Assembly: GCA_030549495.1 (NCBI GenBank)
Contig: JAUIRK010000884.1
Location: forward strand, 434,001 to 498,000
Source: Nectonema munidae
Lineage: Eukaryota > Nematomorpha > Nectonematoida > Nectonematidae
DNA: 64,000 nucleotides
Reading direction: 5' to 3'
Position 1 is the stretch's first letter. Each line of letters opens with the position of its first letter. The notes beneath the pieces are model-generated. The model saw only the letters and a list, made by a program, of their open reading frames with translations. It made no database searches and was not told the DNA's origin. Positions 1-10,959 of this stretch are shown in pieces. A program made the position numbers and the translations under genes.

Positions 1-205
1 TGATGTTAAGTTCAAATAAATTAGGAATTACAGAGTCAAAATTAATATACACGGCGTTAGGAATATCACTGAAAAGAGTATCTGAAAGCATACGGGAATG
101 TAAGGAGTCTTTAATTTTATCATCAATCAAAATTTGATTGACATTTGCTACAAAGTTGCCATATTTATTGGAAAAATATGCATGCACAAATGTTATGTTA
201 TATGA
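1..205 (-). other. Open reading frame cut by the left edge, unassigned
   Basis: On the minus strand a frame stays open for about 68 codons, from a stop near position 206 to the window edge. It reads through motifs such as NKYGNFVANVNQ, DSLHSRMLSDTLF and NAVYINFDSV. The composition is protein-like, but there is no methionine that must be the start and no convincing splice acceptor. I do not recognise the family. It could be the 3' part of a transposon gene or an exon of a neighbouring gene. Confidence 0.3.
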
Positions 206-264
206 TTATAAATTTTCAGGAGTGTATCTAATTGAGGAATTATAATATAAATAAGTAAGGCATT

Positions 265-450
265 ATAATATAAATATTTTTTTGAAAAAATGTACATTTG
301 ATATTGATTGACACTTTTTGACACGAGGTGGTCACTTAACTATCGTTAAAATAGTATCAAAAGATGCAGCTAACGATTTTAGAAAAATTCACAAAGTTTG
401 AAAGGATATAAGTTGGCCGATTTTGTACAATAGAAGTTTTAGCTGAGTGG
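265..450 (-). repeat. Dispersed repeat, inverted copy of 31930-32130
   Basis: This stretch is the reverse complement of a segment near 31.93-32.13 kb, over about 150 bases, with substitutions but few gaps. Shared words include AAAAGATGCAGCTA and GGATAT, and a TGATTGACA block lies at one end. At 32 kb the copy sits directly before a satellite array, so this may be an end or spacer module of the same repeat system. It has no coding potential. Confidence 0.6.
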
Positions 451-2983
451 GGAAGGAGGCTATGTTTGAGAGAAATTCCAAAACATGCAAAGACAAGGAA
501 GTCGAGAAAGCTAATGCAAAAGCAGAACCTCCTACAGGTTTTGGCTGTTGATACTTACCAAGGGAAAGCAAAGCTCCTATAATGAAGATGTACTAATAAA
601 ATGTGCAATCGTTTTCTAGGGTGATTTTTTTTAATTTTGTTAATCTTATATCCGTATTTTGTTGAATAAAAATAAACCAGATATGGGATTGACGTGTAAA
701 GATACTTTAAATGCTACAAAATTTTTATTATATGTACCCTGATTCTATTAGACAGAATTCATTGGTAAAAGTCATACAAAATATAACTTCTTGGACCATC
801 CTGGTGAATCCAAATCAAGGTTTGAATTATGGTACAAATATTTACTAGAGCAGCAGATATTTACTACAAAAAGGAGTAGCTTGAACATTTGATGCAAAAG
901 AAACAATTGTGAAAAAATGACACACAAACTGTTTGAAATGACTGCTCAAACTGTTTGATTATAATCTTTTCGCGACAATAAGATGTCTTTTCTTTCATAT
1001 GTGTTTATCTTCGTACGTTGACTATAAGATGAGCTTTATATCAAAGAGTTTTTTTATTTGTCCTTTTTTCTATGACATTGTTTAAAAGAAAAAGCAAGAA
1101 GACTATTTTTTCGTTTTTGATTATTTTTTGACAGTAATATTGAATAACATTATCATGACCCCGTCGATGAAGAACGCTTTAGCTTCAATTATTATAAATA
1201 TCTATCGCCATAAAATTTAAAAAATTGTCGACGTTTTATGTTCCTTGCATGTATAATTTTCAAAAAATTACCTAAAATGAAAAATCTTTATAACATGAAA
1301 AACTATTTTCTGCTTCACTAGTAGTTAGCTAGCAACTACTAGTGAAAAAGAGACTGTTGGAAGCGGGTCACTTGGGCCTAGACCAAGTAGGGCGTGGTAT
1401 TGTGGAAAAGTGTCAATCAATTGCAATCCTCATGCATGTAGCTGTCTGTGACGGCAGGAAAAGCGTAAAGGTATAAACTAAGCATGACAGAAGTGATAGG
1501 AGGGTGCGCGCGCGTGCATCACAACTCTAGCTTACTCATTTGCAGGGCAAAAGTCACTTTATCGACACAACTGCGCTAAATACATACAAAAGTAAATTGA
1601 ATTTTGATAAAAGTTTTTATGTTTCAGTAATGAGATTAGTTCACTCTTCTCCTCAACAAAAACGTATAATGTGCTGCGTGTATAGGAAAGATATGTTTAG
1701 GCAATTAAATTTTAAAGTTTAATGCATGCGAGCACTGTGCATTCCTCTTGCTGGATCATCATCATTCCACACTCTCTCTCTCTCTCTAGCTTGATATTAA
1801 AAATTATTTCAAATCAATAGTAATGCGACATGCGACATATATTTATTGGTGGAGCGTGCATTTTTGAACTTCATAGTCAATAGCACTCACACGCCAACAG
1901 CCCATTTCTTTCTATAAAATCTTTTATCAGTTTCGATTCTTTTTACAATGCCACGCTGAATTCCAAGCGCTGTGTCTTTTCTGTGTTTATGCTAAAAATC
2001 AATAATTATCTTTATTTAAAAGTAGAAGTAATTAGGCTGTTTTTAAAGCAAATGTTTTAAACAACTAACTCATCTTATTAAATAAATAAAATAAAGGCAT
2101 AAAATGCCTGCAAGTTATTTGGCAATATAACAATTTAGCTGTGTATTTGATTCATTACTTTTGCATCACTTAAATCAAAAAAGGCTAAAAATATAGAACT
2201 TATCGATGTTTTTAGCGTAAGAAAAAAAGTTTAGGTGTATTTCTAGTTATACAATATTTTTGTTGTCTTTTCATTTGATACACTTACGACTCGTCAGGCT
2301 TATATATACTGTAATTTAATGAAGAATTTTCTCGTTTTGAAGTGGATAGAGACCTATCGATATCTTCCTTTCACAAAAAGTTTTTGGCATTTACGTTAAT
2401 AGTGGGATGCATTAGGAACGCTGGCCAGAGTGCGGGTTCGGCCAATGTACGTTGAATTTCAAACTACTTTTGCCACCGTTTAGCGCAGGGTATGTAAACA
2501 AGGATCCTTAGCGAAGTGACACAACTTTATCTCTTTATGGAAAATGAATAGCGAAATGTAAAATATTTTTAATGACAACTTTACAAAATATTCAAATTGT
2601 CGTTTTGAGATTTTATATAGTTGGCGGACAAAGTTATATTAAATAAAAAGCTGACAATAAGTTGTTTATAACTTGCTATATAAAAATGATGGACATATGG
2701 GAAGGTTTTCGGATTTATAAAGTATACGTTTGAAAGAGCCCGCGAAGAAATGTGTGCTGATGGAAGGGAATAAAATCATTTAAAATTGTGCTTATTCACT
2801 TCATTCCCAGCTGTCCACATGTGCAATATGACGATCACTTAAGTGGTAATCTGAGCGTTGGAGCTTATTGTAATTCAGGATGGGTGTATCACTCCCAGCC
2901 CATTCTTTTTTCATATTCTACAAGCTCGCCATTTTCTATATTCCTTCTGATTCATTCCACTTTTCCAATAAAATAGTCTAAGA
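451..2983. other. Non-coding stretch without a recognised gene
   Basis: AT-rich DNA with short ORFs that show no family motifs. It contains a perfect palindrome (1314-1346), a more GC-rich patch around 1360-1530 with a CG-alternating run, and a short (TC)n tract near 1769-1786. I searched the + strand for leucine-rich-repeat exons that would precede the exon at 4450 and found none. Confidence 0.5.
1314..1346. repeat. 33-bp perfect palindrome
   Basis: Two 13-base arms, TTCACTAGTAGTT and its exact complement AACTACTAGTGAA, are separated by the 7 bases AGCTAGC. The spacer includes the self-complementary GCTAGC. The arms show no mismatch. A GC-richer segment of unknown origin follows directly. 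Confidence 0.85.
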
Positions 2984-4189
2984 CACAGTTTTCTAAACTA
3001 GGGAAATAATTACACTGTTTATTAACAATAAAAAATCTTTGATGGATTTTGGCATGTCTGAGAGAGTGTGTTTCTATTGTAGATGAGCAGCATTGTGTCT
3101 ACCAGGTTGAGCAAGCTGCTGACACCGTTACGATTAGGCAGTTGACGGCCAGCATCTCAAACTATATACACAAACGGAAGCAGTCACACATGTTTATAAA
3201 CATTATTTATTACTTCTTTATTTTATATTTTAAATGTCACAGAAAATAAGATTGTATCAAGATAGTTATTTGGACTAGGGTTCAACCATCTTCTCTAGCG
3301 CGGTATATACAAGCCTCATTGTGTTGTGTGGTTGAAAGCCTCCGCTAATGGCAAAACTGTTTCTTTTCGACCGCTTCACTACTGATAAATGAAATGAACA
3401 GAGCTTCTTTTTTCAGAAATTAGAGATATCAAAAAAGGAAGTTGTTGTAATAGCAGGAGTTGCTTTTGAAAACTTTGTTGGAGCAAACTGGAAAGAGTTT
3501 GCAGCCCCAATTTCCTTGGTTCACTATCAGGATTCATAGCTTTTCTGAAGTAGAAGCAATCAGGTTTGAAAGCAACCCGCTAACTCGGCCGTGACGAGTG
3601 CTAAAGACACTTTTTTTATTTGAAACACAAGTGCGATAACCTTCAAAAGGAAAGTTGGCGGCCCTGATGTTTGAACTGTGGGAAAAAGTAAGGTTGCTTT
3701 TAAGCTTCAACAACAAGGCCCACCTGAGGTCTGTTATGAATTTCTTGACCAACGAAGGCTTATCTTGCTACTTTTGAAACTCTGAATGAACTAAATAAGA
3801 ATCTCAAACCGTGTCCTAATTCTGTTTACCGAAAAGTGACTTTGTGAAACTTAACTCACAATCAAGGTCAAGGCAGACAACCTAATTGAGACAAATGTGA
3901 TATACGTCAAGCGCTTGCCTAAATTAACCCTAATGTTGATACACTGGTCTATAAAAAAACATCCCCCTTTCACTAATCTAATTCCAAAGAAGACGAGCAA
4001 ACAGAAGTCATTTTAGTTGTCAATGGCTCTCTAACCGCTTTACTATGTAAATATATGTTTATCAGTGTATTTCTTTTTAAATAAATTAGTGTTTTTTAAG
4101 TACTCTTTCTCTCTTACACATGAAAGGGGAACTCTGGATGGTTGAACTTCGTGCAGGGGGATATAACAGAAAAAGTTTGGAAACCACTG
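2984..4189. mobile_element. hAT-type non-autonomous or decayed DNA transposon
   Basis: The left end reads CACAGTTTTCTAAACT and the right end, reversed, reads CAGTGGTTTCCAAACTTTTT, an imperfect terminal inverted repeat of the common hAT type. The flanks are GTCTAAGA (2976-2983) and GTCTAAGC (4190-4197), a 7 of 8 match to an 8-bp target-site duplication, the hAT hallmark. The interior (about 3.3-4.0 kb) has broken frames that may be transposase remnants, but I cannot align them with confidence. Confidence 0.65.
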
Positions 4190-4449
4190 GTCTAAGCATT
4201 GCAAACACTAGGACAGTGCGAAATTAAAAACGCGGGGATTGCTCCAAGACTTTGTGAGATCAGTGACGCATTTTTAAATCCGTATTGTTAAGTGTGATAT
4301 CAAATCGGTTTCACCTTCTAACGAAAAGGTGATGGGTAAGTGTGCGCTTGCCAAATACAGGTCACGTGACTGCCCACTGCCTGGTCAAACGTGAACACGG
4401 TCTAGGAGCTATTCAACAATTCATTTTTTAAGGTTTGTTTCTTCTTTAG

Positions 4450-4720
4450 GCTTCAGGAATTAGATTTCAGCTTTTGCAACATCCAGAACATTGAAAGACA
4501 GGCATTTTTGGGTCTGTTGCAGTTACAGAGCTTAAAATTGCAAAACAACTCCCTCGCATTCCTTTCTGTCAAAGTCTTTTCTCCAACAAAGCATTTAATT
4601 TTCTTGGACCTTTCTGAAAATCCGTGGCGTTGTGATTGCTATCTCAAAAGTTTTTTCCTATGGATCAAGTCCAAGCAGATACACAATAAGCTTGCATGCA
4701 ACCAACCTTCCCGTCTTCAA
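4450..4720 (+). CDS. LRR-Ig transmembrane receptor, exon with last LRRs and start of LRR C-cap
   Basis: First visible exon of a cell-surface leucine-rich-repeat/Ig protein. After a pyrimidine-rich acceptor (TTCTTTAG) the exon starts with one base that completes a split codon. It then reads 90 codons: two LRRs with LxxLxF/LxxN spacing (LQELDFSFCNI, LQSLKLQNNSL), a last strand LIFLDLSENP, and the LRRCT signature NPWRCDCYLKSFFLWI with a further cysteine at NKLACNQ. It ends in phase 0 at a weak donor (CAA|GTTTTT). The next exon supplies the rest of the cap. NNS is a possible N-glycosylation site. Known members of this architecture (kekkon, LRIG, LINGO, AMIGO) act at the plasma membrane as adhesion or signalling modulators. 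Which subfamily this is cannot be told. Earlier LRRs and the signal peptide were not found in the window. Confidence 0.85.
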
Positions 4721-6117
4721 GTTTTTATTTCCACTTATTTCCATACCTCAACACAATATATAGTATTTATCCTCCAAAATTTAAATGTCAAAACTTTATT
4801 TAATTTCCTTATTTCTTTATTCAACCGAATGTGTTGTTTACCTCTTCACACTCATAATTTTTAAGACATGTGGATCCCCTTTAAAATGTTCTTTTTTTAT
4901 AAATTTATGAAGCATTACGTAACAACATTTTCTTCTATAACCTAATAATTTAAAAAAACAGGGCATAACTGGGTGAAGTGTAGGAGCTCAATTTATGATA
5001 TTTAGCGGAGTTGGAGCTGTAGCAGTTGAGTCACTAAATAATTCGATACTTCCGCCTGCAAACCATTTTTAAAAATTTTCAATTCTAGCATTTGATATTG
5101 AATGTTAAAACTTTTGAATTCTAGCATTTGATATTGTATTTTTAATAGCAACAACGTTCAATGCCTTGTCAATCGCAATTCAAGACTTGATATTGGTATT
5201 GAATTTATTCGACCTTGCTTTGTAAAAACCAACCTTCAGTCTTCATGTACAACGACAAAAGAAGTATGTTTGTGTGCGTGTTGTGCGAGCTTTCTATATT
5301 TACTCATAAAACACTTAAATCATGGCAATCTCGAGTTAAGTGAGTATAAGTATGATTGAAATTTTTCCAGAAAGTTGTTTCAACTATTTGATGTTGATTT
5401 GTTTGGGAACTTTTTTTTGAAACAGTTAACTTTGTATCTCTGAGTTTCTAGAACGGTGCTATTCAACGAGTGGACGGTTCCCTTTACGTAAAAATCGACA
5501 GTTTATGGAATCGGAGTTAGAGCTGGAACCTGATTCTTTGAAAAATAGCTATAAATTAGATTTACAGTGGCTCTAGAGCTGGAGTCGGCGCTTACTCTTC
5601 TCAAAGATGCCATTTTCAGAATCGAATAGCAAGATTAAAATCTCATTGTTTTTACATAAATTAAATCACGACTTATTCAAACTTCGTTGAAAAAAATAAA
5701 TTTCTCACCAAATCATAAGCGTTGCACAACTTTTCGTAAGGATGCATGAAAGCCAAAAAGTTGAGTGTAAACGACAAGCGACAAAGACAAAGAAGACATA
5801 CAGTAATTGTGAGATTGATCCAAATTAAATTATTAAAAGCATCTAGCACCAAAAAAAGACTCAACAAATCCCAGCTAGTTCTCATTCTTACAAATGAAAG
5901 TTGTTTAATGGCTTTTGCTATTTCATAGCCAGATCAGTTCATAATTTACGCTCAAATCAAATGCCAACCCTTTCTCTTTCCGTTTCCCGTGGTTTGGGAA
6001 CCTATATTGTATGATCAACAGTTACTAAATTTCCTGTTTGGATAAAGTCTAATCCGTGCTTATATCCAAAATTTTGTGAATCTTTCTTCATAAAGGCATA
6101 ACCCATTTTGACCTGAA
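4721..6117 (+). other. Intron 1, proximal part, no gene
   Basis: No coding signal. A short duplicated phrase (TTCTAGCATTTGATATTG) occurs near 5088 and again near 5122. Purine-rich GGAGTTGGAGCTG-like patches lie near 5000 and 5510-5590 and probably mark old repeats. Confidence 0.4.
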
Positions 6118-7866
6118 TTAAGTAAGTAAGTAAGTAATTTATTTGAGAAAAACAATATGTTCGAGGAAAAAAAAAAAAATCTATCTATATGCAATAGTAT
6201 TATAACTAAAACTTATGTAATGCTGTGTGTGTGGATTACAGTAGCTTGTAGAAAACCGTTAAAGTAATCCCACAAAAACTAGTTTAAAAAATATAATAAA
6301 ATGATAAAAACACATGTATATAAATAATCAAATGGTAGTACACTAATATGTGGAACAAACAAAGCAAAATTTGTTAGAGCAAGAAGGAAGAGAGAGGTAT
6401 TGAGAGAGGAACCAGAGTCTTGATATAACTTTAAACTTAGGAATCGAATTATCACATTCGCCTAACAACCATCTATGGTTTTCATAAAAACTTACAACTT
6501 TAAATCTGACAGACAATTTAGAGGAGGCTAGTCTGTAGTTTGGCTTGTTGACTACAATTGGAAATCTCAACGAATAGGTAGTCTTAATAGTATAGGTGAT
6601 GAGATTCAGAAATAATCTGTGATTTGAGTTGAGATTTGATAAAAGAAAAACACCAACTTTTTGATGGAAAATATCATGTATCTTGAGGAGATTTAACCGT
6701 AGGAAAAGTTGATTTGTATGAGACAATCTAGGGCTTCCAGAAACAATTCTGACGGCTTTTTTATAGATAATTTCCAAAGATGACAAATTGCAGTGTCCAA
6801 AATTGATGAGACTATATGAGAGGTGAGGAAGAAACAGAGTTTTCAGAAGAATCAATAGAATTTGTGGTGGAAAAAACTTTTTAGTGTATTTTAAAATACC
6901 AGTAATTTTACTAAGCTTGGTAGATAGGAGGGAAATATGAGATTGGAAGTCAAGCTTATTATCAATGTTTAAGCCGAGTAGATTAATATTAGAGACAACT
7001 TTCAAACCTTCATCAATAAAAACATTGGAGTCAGTATGAGGCTTCTTCGAAAATAACATGGCTTTAGTTTTCGTATTATTGATACTCAAAAAATTGTTAA
7101 CGATCCACTGCTTAACTTTCTCGAAATGATAGTGGAAAGAAGCGCTTGTATCAGAAGAGAGAGGAAAGAGAAGGGTAATGTCATCAGCGTATAAAAGGAA
7201 TTTAAAAAAAGGAGAGGACTGGAAAATATCATTCATGTAAATTATAAAAAGTAGAGGGCCAAGAATGGATCCTTGAGGAACCCCTCTGTTTAAAACGAGT
7301 GTGGGAGAGGTGGATTGTTGGAATTCAACATAATGTTTTCTTCCTTTCAAATAAGAGCTAAAAAACTTAAGTGTAGCATCATCAAATCCATACATACAGA
7401 GCTTTTCCAGTAAAATTTTGTGTGAAATAGAGTCAAAAGCTTTTGTTATGTCAAGGAAAATGGCCCCAACATCAAATTTATCTTCATGATGAGAAACAAT
7501 GTAGTCAAGGAAAGAAGAGTGTAGAAGTTCCGCTGAAAAACCTTTTCGAAAGCCAAACTGATTATTAGATAGCAAATTAGTATCTTCAAAAAAAGCAGAC
7601 ACTTGTGAAAGAATTAACTTTTCAAATATTTTTGCAATAACAGGCACAATGGATATAGGCCTGAAACTTTTCAAGTCGATTTTTTCACTCTTTTTGGGGA
7701 TAGGCAATACTCTGTTAAGTTTTAAAACTCCTGGAAACATACAATTCTCCAAACATTTATTGAAACAAAGAGAGAGAGGATGAGACAAATAGGAACTAAC
7801 AAGTTTGATATGATTCTTTATTCTTATATGATTTTTTATTAAAAATGAATTAATTTTTTTTTTCAA
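6118..7866 (-). mobile_element. 5'-truncated CR1/jockey-like LINE, reverse transcriptase intact over 507 codons
   Basis: A minus-strand frame of about 507 codons (7866 down to 6343) covers most of a non-LTR reverse transcriptase. It shows FRPISIVPVIAKIFEKLI, NQFGFRKGFSAE, the catalytic FLDITKAFDSISH, GVPQGSILGPLLFIIYMND and LYADDITLLF, then a thumb region and a cysteine-containing C-terminus (NKFCFVCSTY). The endonuclease and ORF1 are absent, as expected from 5' truncation during insertion. On the coding strand the 3' UTR ends with AATAAA followed by a short ACTT repeat (near 6119-6150), a microsatellite tail of the kind CR1/L2/RTE elements use instead of a long poly(A). The frame is unbroken, so the insertion is comparatively young. 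It lies antisense in intron 1 of the receptor gene. The C-terminus resembles that of the LINE at 37-41 kb. Confidence 0.9.
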
Positions 7867-8688
7867 AATTACATTTTTTTAATATGATATAAAAGTTATA
7901 CTGAAATTTAATTTAAGAAAAAAATTGGTCTAGTATAGTATAAACTATTACATATGGTAAGACTAGGCTGGCTGATAATGCAACAAATCATTATATAAAA
8001 TTTTTCAAAAATATGAAATAAGATTTTAAAATGATATTATTTTTATAAAAAAAAATGAATCACAAGAATATTCTTTTATGAAAAATAACAAACAAGCTAA
8101 ACAAAGACCCATATTACATTCTGAGCTTTTTAATAACTTAAAAATGTTTTATGTAATCATCAATAAAATATAGCATATGTTTCGCTTTACCATATTTTAA
8201 CGCTAGATTGAAATGGCTCATTTTATTTGGCATAAGGAATCATAATTTTGTCTATAGAATGAAATTTGATACAGACGCTCTCAAAAATTGATAAATCGCT
8301 GTACATTTCACTTCTCTTTTTACCAAGGTTTTATTTCCTGAAATTTCAAGCTATTTTCTTTCTTATATATTTTAGTACTCGTTGATAAGTATTCATCATA
8401 GTAAATATATTTAAACTAAGTAAACTCAACCCTAAGCCTTGTAAACAACTGATCAGTCAAAATTAAATGTAAAATATTAATAAAAGTCAAATTCCTATAA
8501 CCCTAACCCTAACACAGGACCTATATATGATTTTCTTGAGGTTATTTTCATTGAATTGCTGCAACATTTGTTCCCATTATTATGAACTTTATTCTTTCAG
8601 ACTGTTTGTTTTTCCTTTTTATTCACTCCTGTTTGTTCCTTATCTTTCGTGGATTGTGTGTTAAGAAAGTAGAGATCCCCGAACGTGT
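7867..8688. other. Intronic AT-rich stretch, no gene
   Basis: No coding signal. Two to three CCCTAA units occur near 8500-8516. Confidence 0.4.
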
Positions 8689-8797
8689 GCTTGATTTTTT
8701 AGACTCGAGCGGTTTTTTAAGGCGCGTGAGTAAGCTTCGTTAGATACGCCGCTCCGATACCGCGAAGTCTTAGGTTCGATCCCGCATCAAGCCTTTT
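8689..8797 (+). repeat. tRNA-derived SINE head or degenerate type II tRNA-like sequence
   Basis: GCTTGA at 8689-8694 pairs perfectly with TCAAGC at 8787-8792, like an acceptor stem. Between them lie an A-box-like stretch (CTCGAGCGG then TTAAGGCG), as in Leu/Ser tRNAs with a long variable arm, and a strong B box GGTTCGATCCC. A run of six T follows at once, a Pol III terminator. The T-arm stem pairs poorly and the length (about 104 nt) exceeds a true tRNA. I therefore read it as a SINE head or a tRNA pseudogene. Confidence 0.5.
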
Positions 8798-8814
8798 TTC
8801 GTGATGGAATGAAA

Positions 8815-9258
8815 AAATTCAGCATAAATGAAAACGGGTGTATATAAATAGAAAACTTTGTATAACCATTTAAACTAAAAGTTTCTATTTTTAGTTGAGC
8901 TGTCATATATCAATCAATTTTTTGACAGGTTTGGTTGATTTTTAAAAAAAATAAACATGACCATCGTGTTCAGCACACTTGAAAACGGGTATATATGTGT
9001 AAAAAAACTTTGTATAACCATTTAAACTAAAAGTTTCTTTTTTTAGTTGACCTGTCATATATCAATCAATTTTTTGACAGGTTTGGTTGATTTTAAAAAA
9101 AAATAAACATGACCATCGTGTTCAGCACACTTGAAAACGGGTATATATGTGTAAAAAAACTTTGTATAACCATTTAAACCAAAAGTTTCTTTTTTTAGTT
9201 GAGCTGTCATATATCAATCAATTTTTTGACAGGTTTGGTTGATTTTTAAAAAATTAAA
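8815..9258 (+). repeat. Satellite family A, three units of about 151 bp
   Basis: Three head-to-tail units with the landmark GAAAACGGGT at 8830, 8981 and 9133 (periods 151 and 152). Each unit carries AGCTGTCA, about 20 bases, then TGACAGG, an inverted repeat able to form a hairpin. The first unit is the most diverged. The same family forms a large array at 34.7-36.2 kb in the same orientation. Confidence 0.9.
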
Positions 9259-9914
9259 TGTCACGATCAGATTTGCAATCAATCATTTTGTAGGTTCACG
9301 CCAAAATTTTGTAAAAATTTGCAATCATTCAAGAAACCCCCTCCCCCCGTCACTGAGGAAATGAAAATAGGCCGTCACTAATAGGGTTAAAACACACAAA
9401 TGGGAGCATACATAAAAATGCCTCCATAGTTCTACCCACTATGTGTTTATGTTTAAAAATAAATAACTATATATATATATATATATCAAAATCTCTTTCA
9501 AAATTAAATTATTTATAATGAACCGTATTTATTAAGTTCAGTCAAATTTAAAAGTAATCAGTATAAAAAAGTTAATCAATTTTGTTTGTATTTATATTAA
9601 GTAAGTACGATACAAATATATGATATTTTAGAATTAGGTATTTATATTTTTTTTAACATTTGTCAATCCAATATGCTGAAAGTTATAATTTATCAAATAT
9701 TCCTTACGTTAACATAAGTGGCACTTTCGTCACAAAGAAGACAATTTTTGGTGTCAAATGTGGGAGTTAAACACACGAGGGTCAGGGATAATCAGATGTT
9801 ACCTTCACCAATACACTGAATACAACTGCAAGTGCAACTGTGAAACTAAAATTATTGAAGAGTCTCATTTTTGGGGTTAAGGGAGCAGGATCCTAAGTAA
9901 CTTTTTGTGTTTAG
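9259..9914. other. Intron 1, distal part, no gene
   Basis: AT-rich DNA with a (TA)n run near 9468-9486. No coding signal is seen until the exon acceptor TTTTTGTGTTTAG ending at 9914. Confidence 0.5.
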
Positions 9915-10108
9915 GGGAAGAGATGGAGTGTTCTCAAGGAAGACAACTTTTTGTGTGCACCCGTTATAAAAATGAGGAAGTCGCTCCACGCCACACCCCT
10001 TCCTACTTCACTCTTCTGCAAAAACTACGCCATAGAATGCTTTTCCACCAAAGAGGATACTAGTCCATACACACACTTCCGATGGACTTTTCAGTCATCC
10101 GATTTAAG
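9915..10108 (+). CDS. LRR-Ig receptor exon: end of LRR C-cap and first half of Ig domain
   Basis: The exon starts in phase 0 after a pyrimidine-rich TTTAG acceptor and ends after two bases of a codon at a good donor (TTAAG|GTATGA). Its first residues, GKRWSVLKEDNFLCAP, complete the LRR cap begun in the previous exon; the joined text CNQPSRLQ-GKRWSVLKEDNFLCAP is a textbook LRRCT end. After a short linker the Ig domain begins: YAIECFS holds the first Ig cysteine and FRWTFQ the core tryptophan. The two trailing bases AG join the A that opens the exon at 17935 to make an arginine codon, so the Ig domain is split within its middle strands. The exon has TE-derived DNA on both sides (satellite A upstream, satellite B downstream). 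Confidence 0.85.
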
Positions 10109-10439
10109 GTATGACTATCTCTTTAACCCTATAAATAACGCGGGTAGCCCTCTTCTTCAACTAAAACTTCCATTGTATAAAGTATATAAAAATATATTGA
10201 AAAATAAAAGCATTTAAGTTTTCTAATCTTGAAAAGAATAATTTTCGGAATCTATGGGGGCTTGAGTAATGTTGGTTAAATGATAGGACATGGTCTTGAG
10301 TTGCAAAAGAATGCAGTGTAATAGCATATGAATATTTGAATATATAATTGCATCTTCTAGTGAAGTTTTTGAAGATCTATAATTTTATATTTCATTTTTT
10401 GTAATTTAAGCAATTTTAAGTGATAATTTTATCCAAAAT

Positions 10440-10790
10440 AGCTAATATTTTTGGGAGTTGGCAACCATGATTAAAAGGTCTAAAGTAGTGAATCATATTT
10501 GTGATTTTGGTATAAAAATTGTGTCCAAAAAGATTATTCAAATTTTAAAAAAATATGTTTTTATACTAATTCCGCAATGTTGTTCGGAATTAGTTTTGGC
10601 AATTAGGATTTCAAAATCCCTAAAAGTATCAATGAATTTTGCGGGTTTACGTCTGAAAGTTTTTTCCAAATATATTATTCAAATTTTAAATAAAATTAGT
10701 TTTTGTACCAAATCGAACATGTTGATTTCATTTCTTGATTCAATTTACTCAATTATGGTGTGAAAATATATTTGCAGTTGACGACTATAA
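10440..10790 (+). repeat. Satellite family B, about two diverged units
   Basis: Two imperfect copies of the unit that forms the array at 32.3-33.66 kb. Matching words are TTTGCGGGTTTACGTCTGAAA, TTCAAATTTTA and GTACCAAATCGAACATGTTG followed by TTTCATTTCT. The orientation is the same as in the large array. No coding potential. Confidence 0.65.
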
Positions 10791-10959
10791 CTTGCTCCCT
10801 AGAATATTATTTATATTTTCATTTTTTTTCCTCTATGATTCGTCCAAGTTTTTTCATGTCCGTTCACTTATTAGTTGTTCTTAATTTTTTCTTATTTTGG
10901 AAATATAATATTAAAAAAGTTTGTAATACTACCATTTAGTTTATAAATAAGTGTACAAT

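Noticed and set aside
2788-2976. Possible LRRNT exon of the receptor (CPHVQ...YCNSGW)
   Set aside because: It has a cysteine pair after a CAG but lacks the CPxxCxC pattern of LRR N-caps and has no fitting donor.
8689-8797. Functional tRNA gene
   Set aside because: T-stem pairing is poor and the unit is about 15 bases too long; a SINE head or pseudogene fits better.
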